A stretch of DNA of 64,000 nt from DASVCN01 sp040905665. Lineage in GTDB: Bacteria > Deinococcota > Deinococci > Deinococcales > Trueperaceae. Below are positions 58,406-64,000 of the stretch, piece after piece (position 1 is the stretch's first letter; each line of letters opens with the position of its first letter). The stretch lies in NCBI GenBank assembly GCA_040905665.1, contig JBBDRD010000050.1, positions 6,954 through 70,953 on the forward strand, given 5' to 3'. Under the pieces are notes generated by a model. It had not been told where the DNA came from. It made no database searches and saw nothing but the letters and a program-made list of their open reading frames with translations. The position numbers and the translations under genes were made by a program.

Positions 58406-59001
58406 TCCGTTCCCCTCTGCTGCTCGTCTTGGGCGGGGCCACTGTGTCCGCTAGCTGAGCCTGCAGCGTCGCCGCCTCGCTCACGCCACGGTTCCGGCGG
58501 CGCGCCCTTGCGCAGCGCCTCGATGAGCGAGGCGCAACGAGAACGACCGAGCCGCTCGTAGAACGTGTCGTTCACTTGCAAAACGGGCGCGGTAGTGCAG
58601 GAGCCCAGGCACTCGACCTTCTGAATGCTGAACCGGCCCTGAGCATCAGTTTCGCCATTGACGATTCCCAACTCCTCGGCCAGATAGTCGTAGAGCTCGT
58701 CCGAGCCGGCCAACGAGCAGGACAGCGTGGAGCAAATCTTCAGATGATAGCGGCCCACCGGATGATCGTGATAGGTGGAGTAGAAGCTCATCACACCGCG
58801 CACCTCGGTAGCGTGCAGGCCGAGGATCTCGGCGATCTCCCCTACCCTGGCCTCGCTCACGAACCGTTCGGCCCGCTGGACCTCCCAGAGAAGCGGCATG
58901 AGCGCACTTCGCCGCCCGTACTCCGGGTAGCGCCCCAGGATCTCGGCAAGTAGCTCCTGCCTATCTGCGAAAAACGGTGCGACCGTCTCGAGCTCAACCA
59001 T
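58402..59001 (-). CDS. nuoE: NADH-quinone oxidoreductase subunit E
   Basis: Thioredoxin-like [2Fe-2S] subunit (cluster N1a), 199 residues; ligands in CSTLSCSLAG and CLGSCTTAP. The last 35 residues (GDAAGSASGHSGPAQDEQQ) form a disordered tail. Starts 46 nt after the small membrane gene that separates it from nuoD. Confidence 0.96.
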   Translation of the reverse strand: MVELETVAPFFADRQELLAEILGRYPEYGRRSALMPLLWEVQRAERFVSEARVGEIAEILGLHATEVRGVMSFYSTYHDHPVGRYHLKICSTLSCSLAGSDELYDYLAEELGIVNGETDAQGRFSIQKVECLGSCTTAPVLQVNDTFYERLGRSRCASLIEALRKGAPPEPWRERGGDAAGSASGHSGPAQDEQQRGTE

Positions 59002-59047
59002 TTCGTTCCCTGCCGCTAGGTTCTGTCATCTGACAGCCGGCGAGTCA

Positions 59048-59293
59048 CTACCGCCCCTCCTCTTGCTCTTTTTCGTGCTCTACTTCTTGCTCGTCGAGGG
59101 CAGCGCTCTTCTTGGCGAGACTTTCTGGGCCGGCACGCCGGGTGAGTCCCAGGGCGATGCCGGCGCCACCACCAAGTACCAGGGCGAACGCGGGCTCGCT
59201 ACCAGTAGCTTGAGTGCCGAAGATCAGAATGGCGCCGATGATTATTCCGACACCGAATGTGGGCCGCAGGGCGGCGAATTTTGGGGGCTTCAC
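59048..59293 (-). CDS. Small two-helix membrane protein inside the nuo operon
   Basis: An 81-residue protein of unknown function between nuoD and nuoE, where standard nuo operons have no gene. Two hydrophobic helices (FGVGIIIGAILIFGTQ and FALVLGGGAGIALGLTR) are joined by a short loop; the C-terminus is acidic (DEQEVEHEKEQEEGR). GTG 59293 overlaps the nuoD stop (GTGA), so it is translationally coupled. It could be an accessory or assembly factor of complex I or an unrelated passenger; I do not recognise the family. Confidence 0.7.
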   Translation of the reverse strand: MKPPKFAALRPTFGVGIIIGAILIFGTQATGSEPAFALVLGGGAGIALGLTRRAGPESLAKKSAALDEQEVEHEKEQEEGR

Positions 59294-60519
59294 TTATCAA
59301 CATCTCCCATCACAGGATCGAGGCTTGCGATATTGGCGACCATGTCGGCGAACAGACCACCGATACAGGCGGGCTCGAGCGCTTGCAGGTTGATTAAGCT
59401 CGGAACGCGTACCTTCACACGGTACGGCATCGAGCCACCGTCGCTCACCAGGTAGTAACCGACCTCGCCGCGGGCGCTCTCGGTTGGAACGTACACCTCG
59501 CCGCGGGGCGGGTGGAATCCTTCGGTAACCAGCTTGAAGTGGAAGATCACAGCTTCCATCGAGTTCTCGAGTTCGCTACGGGGCGGCAGGCTAATGCGCC
59601 TGTCGGGATCCTGCACAGGACCGGGCTCGAGCATGTCCAGAGCCTGAGAGACGATCTTCATGCTCTCATCCAGTTCGAGGAAGCGCATCATGAAGCGTGC
59701 CCGGACGTCACCGGCATCGGAGGTGGGCACGTTGAAGTCGTACTCCTCGTAACCGCCGTACGGCTGCGCCTTACGGAAGTCGAGTCCCACTCCCGAGGCG
59801 CGCAGGCTGGGGCCGGTCAGTCCGACATTGAGGGCGTCATCGCGGCCGATCACACCAACGCCCTTGGTTCGGTCGACGAAGATCTTGTTCCCCACGAACA
59901 CGTCCTCGTACTGGCGCATCATCCGCGGGAAGTGGGCCAGGAAGGCGCGCACCATCGGCTCGAACTCCTCGGGGACGTCACGGTAGAGCCCGCCCACCCT
60001 GAAGTAACCGTAGTTCATTCGTACACCCGACACGAGTTCGAAGATATCGAGGATTTTCTCCCGCTCCCGCATCGTGTAGAAGAAGGGCGTGAGCGCACCC
60101 AGGTCCAGGACTCCGGTGCCGAAAAAAACCAGATGGCTGGCGATCCGGTTGAGTTCGTTGAGGATCACCCTTATGCGCCGCGCCCGCACCGGCACTCGCG
60201 CATCGACGAGCTTCTCGGCGGCGAGCACGTACGCCAGGTCATGGCCAAAGCCGTGTAGGTAATCCATCCGATTCGAGTAGGTGACGCACTGCTGGTAGGT
60301 GCGGTTCTCCATCGTCTTCTCGAATCCGGTATGGAGGTAGCCGATCTGTGGCTTTATGGCGGCGATTCGCTCCCCGTCGAGGTCGACCACCAGCCGCAGT
60401 ACCCCGTGGGTCGACGGGTGCTGCGGGCCCACATTGACGCGCATATGGCGCGTCTCGAACTCACCCTGCCGCTCACCCGCGTCGCCTTCGACGGTAGTAA
60501 CGGACTTCTGAAGAGTCAC
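59290..60519 (-). CDS. nuoD: NADH-quinone oxidoreductase subunit D
   Basis: 49-kDa-type quinone-site subunit, 409 residues. NVGPQHPSTHGVLRLVVDLDGE, IGYLHTGFEKTMENRTYQQ, NRIASHLVFFGTGVLDLGA, and the C-terminal EPACIGGLFADMVANIASLDPVMGDVDK are canonical. Overlaps nuoC stop by 4 nt and the next small gene by 4 nt. Confidence 0.97.
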   Translation of the reverse strand: MTLQKSVTTVEGDAGERQGEFETRHMRVNVGPQHPSTHGVLRLVVDLDGERIAAIKPQIGYLHTGFEKTMENRTYQQCVTYSNRMDYLHGFGHDLAYVLAAEKLVDARVPVRARRIRVILNELNRIASHLVFFGTGVLDLGALTPFFYTMREREKILDIFELVSGVRMNYGYFRVGGLYRDVPEEFEPMVRAFLAHFPRMMRQYEDVFVGNKIFVDRTKGVGVIGRDDALNVGLTGPSLRASGVGLDFRKAQPYGGYEEYDFNVPTSDAGDVRARFMMRFLELDESMKIVSQALDMLEPGPVQDPDRRISLPPRSELENSMEAVIFHFKLVTEGFHPPRGEVYVPTESARGEVGYYLVSDGGSMPYRVKVRVPSLINLQALEPACIGGLFADMVANIASLDPVMGDVDK

Positions 60520-61172
60520 TTCGCCAGGCCTCCGGGCTGCCCTGTCACTTCCTGGTCCACCAGCTCGAGTTCCTGGTCGCTGCGCACACCCTTGCGTGCG
60601 CCCCCTTTCCAGCCGGTGAGACCGCTGTCGCTACCGATGATCGAGGCGCGGAAGGACGCCGGGTCGAGGTAGCGCCCGTCGTTGAATAGGGTGGGCGTCT
60701 CGCCTATCGGGAAGTCCTTGCGGTGGGGATGCCCGTCGAGGTCCTCGGGCGTAAGGAGCTTGCGAAGGTCGGGGTGGCCGTCGAACTCGACGCCAAACAT
60801 GTCGAACACCTCGCGCTCCATGAAGTTCGCGCAGCGCCACAAGCCTGTTGCCGTGGGCAGCCTTTCGCCCTCATCGAGCTCGACACGTACGAACAACCTA
60901 TGGGCATCAGCGAGGTGGTAGAGGTTGTAGGCGACGGTGAAGCGTTTGCCACCGCTTTGCGAGGAGGGGTGCCCGGGGTAGGTGAGCCAGTCGACGCCGA
61001 AGATATCCGACAGCATCTCGTAGCCGGCGGACTTCAAAGCGTACAGAACCTCGACGAGTCGTTTAGAAGGGAGAGTGTAGGCAAGCAATCCCTTGATTTC
61101 GCTTTTGCGTCCGCCCATCTCTTCGAACAGGCTTTCGAGCGTCGCTCGATTACGCGTCGCATGATCTCTCAT
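60516..61172 (-). CDS. nuoC: NADH-quinone oxidoreductase subunit C
   Basis: 30-kDa-type subunit, 218 residues. GYEMLSDIFGVDWLTYPGHP, WRCANFMEREVFDMFGVEFDGHPDLRKLL and LTPEDLDGHPHRKDFPIGE are the conserved regions. ATG 61172 overlaps the nuoB stop (TGATG); a longer frame running antisense through it is not used. Confidence 0.96.
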   Translation of the reverse strand: MRDHATRNRATLESLFEEMGGRKSEIKGLLAYTLPSKRLVEVLYALKSAGYEMLSDIFGVDWLTYPGHPSSQSGGKRFTVAYNLYHLADAHRLFVRVELDEGERLPTATGLWRCANFMEREVFDMFGVEFDGHPDLRKLLTPEDLDGHPHRKDFPIGETPTLFNDGRYLDPASFRASIIGSDSGLTGWKGGARKGVRSDQELELVDQEVTGQPGGLAK

Positions 61173-61708
61173 CACCCCGCCCACCCCTCGACCATCGGCA
61201 GTTTTACACCGTGCTCGTCGAACGCCTCGCCACGAATCTTCTTCTGCAGCTGCATCACGGCGAAGACGAGCGCTTCGGGGCGCGGAGGGCAACCGGGAAC
61301 GAAGATATCCACCGGCACGACCGAGTCGACGTTCTGGACCAGCGCGTAGTTATTGAACATGCCGCCCGAAGAGGCGCAGGCGCCCATCGAGATGACCCAT
61401 TTAGGATCGGGCATCTGTTCATATACCCGCCGCATGACCGGCGCCATTTTCTTCGAGAGTCTGCCCGCTACGATCATTACGTCCGCCTGACGGGGACTTG
61501 CCCTAAAGACCTCCGAGCCGAAGCGAGCCAGATCGTTGCGGCTGTTGGTCGACTGCATCATCTCGATTGCACAGCACGCCAGTCCGAACGTCGCCGGCCA
61601 GAGGCTATTCGACCTTCCCCAGGCAACAAGCTTGGCGAGACTGGTCATCAGGATGCCCTCGTTTTCGAGTTCCTGAACGTCCTTCTCGAACAGATCTTGA
61701 ATAGCCAT
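61172..61708 (-). CDS. nuoB: NADH-quinone oxidoreductase subunit B
   Basis: PSST-type subunit carrying cluster N2, 178 residues. Ligands in FGLACCAIEMM (adjacent Cys pair), and later VISMGACASSGGMFNNY and VPGCPPRPEAL. Starts 5 nt after the nuoA stop. Confidence 0.97.
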   Translation of the reverse strand: MAIQDLFEKDVQELENEGILMTSLAKLVAWGRSNSLWPATFGLACCAIEMMQSTNSRNDLARFGSEVFRASPRQADVMIVAGRLSKKMAPVMRRVYEQMPDPKWVISMGACASSGGMFNNYALVQNVDSVVPVDIFVPGCPPRPEALVFAVMQLQKKIRGEAFDEHGVKLPMVEGWAG

Positions 61709-61713
61709 TTACC

Positions 61714-62061
61714 CTACTTCCAGTCCAGGACACCCTTTTTTAGGATGTACAGGTACCCGACGGCGAGGATGAACACGAAGATCACCGCCTGCACGAACAG
61801 AAACTCCGGCGCGGCGTTGAACTTCACCGCCAGAGGAAAAAAGAACGCCGTTTCGATATCGAAGATGATGAAGAGCATCGCCACCAGGTAGAAATGCACA
61901 GGAAATCGTTCGCGCGCCGAGCCGGTCGCGGGTACGCCCGATTCGTAGGCGGCAAGCTTTTGCTCGCTGGCCTTCTTTGGCCCAAGGAGCGCGCCCACCA
62001 GCAAGGCGGCGGCACCGATGAACCCGGCGGCCAGGAACATGATCAAGACACCTGTGTACAT
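61714..62061 (-). CDS. nuoA: NADH-quinone oxidoreductase subunit A
   Basis: Three-helix membrane subunit, 115 residues; KLAAYESGVPATGSARERFPVHFYLVAMLFIIFDIETAFFFPLAV contains the conserved loop and TM2 Asp/Glu. ATG 62061 (MYTGVLIMFLA) is preferred to an in-frame TTG at 62082. First gene of the operon. Confidence 0.95.
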   Translation of the reverse strand: MYTGVLIMFLAAGFIGAAALLVGALLGPKKASEQKLAAYESGVPATGSARERFPVHFYLVAMLFIIFDIETAFFFPLAVKFNAAPEFLFVQAVIFVFILAVGYLYILKKGVLDWK

Positions 62062-62079
62062 CTGGGGTTCGCCCCTCTC

Positions 62080-62115
62080 CAACTACTGAACCGTCCGCAA
62101 CTACTAAACCGTCCG
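62080..62115. repeat. 18-bp tandem duplication in the nuo leader
   Basis: CAACTACTGAACCGTCCG (62080-62097) and CAACTACTAAACCGTCCG (62098-62115), one mismatch, lying between the nuo promoter and nuoA, inside the leader RNA. Confidence 0.75.
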
Positions 62116-62149
62116 CTTGTGCCGATTTTCACAACCGCCAAACGTCCGT

Positions 62150-62179
62150 ATTCTAGCACCCGTTCAAGAGTGGCGACAA
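62150..62179 (-). promoter_or_regulatory. Promoter of the nuo operon
   Basis: -35 TTGTCG (62174-62179), 18-bp spacer, extended -10 TGC-TAGAAT (62150-62155) on the minus strand; leader of about 80 nt before nuoA. Confidence 0.65.
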
Positions 62180-62364
62180 TAACGGGCGTGCGGAATAGCT
62201 AACAGCGCAACGAGGACGAGTGACACGCACACCGGCCGGCATACTCGCCACCTCTCGCCTCGGCCCTGCTCCCCATGCGACAATCGAAAAATAGGCAGCC
62301 CACCAAGTGCGTCACCAGACGACACAACTCGCAAATTTGTAGCTGGAAAACGGGAGAAGCGCGT

Positions 62365-63831
62365 TTGACGATTTTCATCGACGAGATACTAGTCGCCGTT
62401 GGCGTCCTCCTTCTTATTGCGATCGTGGCAAGCAAGGCGTCCGGCCGGCTCGGCCTGCCCTCCCTCTTGCTGTTCCTGATAGTGGGGATCCTCGCGGGCT
62501 CCGAGGGAATCGGCCGCATCGAATTTGCCGACGTCGGGATCGCGCAGGCACTGGGCGTCGTCGCCCTGGCATTCATTCTTTTCTCCGGTGGGTTGGATAC
62601 CAGTTGGCGTTCCGTTAGGCCGGTGCTGTGGCCGGCGCTCAGCCTTTCCACGGTCGCCGTTCTGTTTACCGCGGTGAGCCTGGGCCTTGTCGCCTCCTGG
62701 TGGCTGGGACTCCCGCTGCTGGATGGCCTCCTGTTGGGAGCAATCGTATCGAGCACCGACGCCGCCGCGGTATTCAGCGTCATGCGCTCGCAGGGCATCG
62801 GCCTCAAGGAGCATGTCAGGCGGCTGCTCGAGCTCGAGTCGGGCAGCAACGATCCGATGGCGATCTTCCTGACGGTGGGAATCATCGGCCTGATCCTTCG
62901 GCCCGAAGCCACCATCCTCAGCCTCATCCCCATGTTCGTGATCCAGATGGTGGTGGGGGCGGCGATAGGCGTTGGAACCGGCTGGCTGATGGTATGGGTC
63001 ATCAACCGGATAAACCTGGCCTACGACGGTCTCTACTCGGTCCTGTCGCTAGCCATCGTGATGCTGGTCTACGGCCTGGCGGCCGTCACCGGGGGAAATG
63101 GCTTCCTTGCCGTCTACCTGGCAGGACTCGTGATGGGGAACCAGGACTTCATTCACAAACGGAGTATCCGGCGATTCCACGACGGTCTTGCCTGGCTAAT
63201 GCAGATCGCCATGTTCATCACCCTTGGCCTGCTGGTCTTTCCGTCACAGCTCGAGCCGGTGATCTGGTCGGGGCTCGCGCTTGCGCTCGTTCTGATCCTG
63301 ATCGCGAGACCGCTGGGCGTGTTCCTCGCCCTGATACCGTTCGGCATGCCCGCCCGCGAGAAGGGCATCATCTCCTGGGTGGGCCTGCGCGGAGCCGTGC
63401 CCATCATCCTGGCGACCTACCCGCTGGTGATGGGCGTACCCAACGCCGATGCCCTCTTCCACCTGGTCTTCTTCATCGTGCTTACCTCGGTTATCCTGCA
63501 GGGTCCGCTCATCCCCGTGATGGCTCGCTGGTTGGGCGCAGACGAACCTCTGGCCGTAGCCTCTCCGCGCTACCCGCTGGAGTTCGAACAAACGGCCGAT
63601 CTCGACAGCAACCTGGTAGAGGTGCCCGTTCCCGCGGACTCCCCAGCAGTGGGCAAAACGATAGTCGAGCTTCACCTGCCCGAGGCTGCCCTGGTAGTGC
63701 TGATCAGCCGCGCGGACAAATTCATCGTGCCCCGTGGGAGTACGCTCGTTCACGAGGGCGACCGGCTATTAGTGCTGGCCAACGAGGAGAGCCTCAAGGA
63801 GGTGCGGGAAACGTTGGCGAACCCCGTTTGA
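62365..63831 (+). CDS. CPA1-type K+(Na+)/H+ antiporter, NhaP2/CvrA-like
   Basis: A 488-residue membrane antiporter plus a C-terminal TrkA-C (RCK_C) domain (about 400-485; ELHLPEAALVVLISRADKFIVPRGSTLVHEGDRLLVLA). The transport core has about 12 helices with SSTDAAAVFSV and LLELESGSNDPMAI, the family's unwound-helix and Asp-containing motifs, and WVGLRGAVPIILATYPL. Likely exchanges K+ or Na+ for protons, with RCK_C gating. Start TTG 62365 (LTIFIDEILVAVG) has GGGAG at 8 nt; an upstream in-frame ATG at 62275 would add 30 non-homologous residues. Divergent from the nuo operon. Confidence 0.88.
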   Translation: MTIFIDEILVAVGVLLLIAIVASKASGRLGLPSLLLFLIVGILAGSEGIGRIEFADVGIAQALGVVALAFILFSGGLDTSWRSVRPVLWPALSLSTVAVLFTAVSLGLVASWWLGLPLLDGLLLGAIVSSTDAAAVFSVMRSQGIGLKEHVRRLLELESGSNDPMAIFLTVGIIGLILRPEATILSLIPMFVIQMVVGAAIGVGTGWLMVWVINRINLAYDGLYSVLSLAIVMLVYGLAAVTGGNGFLAVYLAGLVMGNQDFIHKRSIRRFHDGLAWLMQIAMFITLGLLVFPSQLEPVIWSGLALALVLILIARPLGVFLALIPFGMPAREKGIISWVGLRGAVPIILATYPLVMGVPNADALFHLVFFIVLTSVILQGPLIPVMARWLGADEPLAVASPRYPLEFEQTADLDSNLVEVPVPADSPAVGKTIVELHLPEAALVVLISRADKFIVPRGSTLVHEGDRLLVLANEESLKEVRETLANPV

Positions 63832-63925
63832 CCGATCCAAGCGCTTGCACTACCGCGACGCTTCGTGCCCGAAGTAGGTCGCAGCGCGGGCACGCCCAGC
63901 ACGGTCCTTCGTGCTGCCAAACCCC

Positions 63926-63955
63926 TTGACGCTCTTCCGACGGCACCTATATACT
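63926..63955 (+). promoter_or_regulatory. tRNA promoter
   Basis: TTGACG (63926-63931), 18-bp spacer, TATACT (63950-63955), 12 nt before the tRNA 5' end. A weak hairpin AGCACG/CGTGCT (63898-63915) without a T-run lies upstream after the antiporter gene. Confidence 0.7.
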
Positions 63956-63967
63956 GCGCAGGCTGCT

Positions 63968-64000
63968 GGGTCGTTAGCTCAGTCGGTAGAGCAGCTGACT
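63968..64000 (+). tRNA. tRNA-Lys (5' half, cut by window end)
   Basis: GGGTCGTTAGCTCAGTCGG then TAGAGCAGCTGACT gives the acceptor 5' strand, D-arm and start of the anticodon stem; it matches bacterial tRNA-Lys closely. The anticodon lies beyond base 64000, so the isotype rests on similarity. Confidence 0.85.

Noticed and set aside
1..64000. CRISPR arrays, insertion sequences, prophage or integrase genes
   Set aside because: No transposase, integrase, cas gene or regularly spaced repeat array was seen; the tandem repeats have no spacers.

Overview
The window is about 64 kb of high-GC DNA from a free-living diderm bacterium. I place it in the Deinococcota, near the Trueperaceae. This rests on gene content (homodimeric AceE-type pyruvate dehydrogenase, a complete 14-subunit nuo operon, LptB, DUF3084) and on the very frequent 'TANNNT box 5-8 nt before the start codon' arrangement that is known for leaderless mRNAs in Deinococcus. 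It is an inference, not a measured phylogeny. No insertion sequence, prophage, CRISPR array or rRNA is visible; the region is chromosomal and mostly housekeeping, with small scars of gene loss.

Layout. 1-6.2 kb: metH (cut by the window edge), a TerC-type membrane protein, metF and an M32 carboxypeptidase. 6.3-11.7 kb: ketopantoate reductase, a GGDEF protein, a hemolysin-III-type membrane protein, a two-domain sulfurtransferase, a SpoU-type RNA methyltransferase, a VOC protein and mscL. 11.6-17.3 kb: lptB with a long DUF3084 coiled-coil membrane protein, two ATPases (one behind a palindromic operator) and a DinB-like fragment. 17.3-21.5 kb: pyruvate dehydrogenase E1 and E2. 21.6-23.8 kb: remnant of a sugar ABC permease, then a glycogen-debranching-type glucosidase. 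23.8-25.8 kb: a second TerC gene behind a yybP-ykoY (Mn2+) riboswitch, and MTA/SAH nucleosidase. 25.9-29.2 kb: HU, a small membrane protein, mgtE and a PIN/AbrB toxin-antitoxin pair. 29.3-37.5 kb: aldehyde dehydrogenase, lipoprotein, amidase, a truncated flavin monooxygenase running tail-to-tail into a GH4 glycosidase, a SRAP protein and an aldo/keto reductase. 37.6-39.9 kb: an mhq-like quinone/electrophile-response locus (WrbA, ring-cleaving dioxygenase, a 25-codon DoxX-like leader ORF, and a divergent HxlR regulator). 40-47 kb: HD-GYP protein, glutamate dehydrogenase remnant, SRPBCC proteins with an ArsR regulator, AMP nucleosidase, a tail-anchored protein, aminotransferase, ndk, DinB and rhodanese. 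47-62.1 kb: nuoA-N on the minus strand with an extra small membrane gene between nuoD and nuoE. 62.3-64 kb: a CPA-type K+/H+ antiporter and the start of a tRNA-Lys gene.

Working together: MetH, MetF and MTA/SAH nucleosidase serve the methionine/SAM cycle. PDH and complex I link pyruvate oxidation to respiration. TerC (riboswitch), MgtE and the antiporter handle metal and ion balance. The HxlR/dioxygenase/WrbA cluster probably handles quinone stress.

The least ordinary items are: (1) the Mn riboswitch with an expression platform that can both hide the Shine-Dalgarno and form a terminator-like hairpin; (2) the DoxX-derived leader ORF with two mutually exclusive hairpins, whose stop overlaps the dioxygenase start; (3) recurrent 15-bp tandem repeats in at least four places, one of which ends the HxlR reading frame; (4) the uncharacterised membrane gene built into the nuo operon; (5) symmetric operators at the ArsR and AAA-ATPase promoters; (6) the apparent ATA start codon of wrbA.
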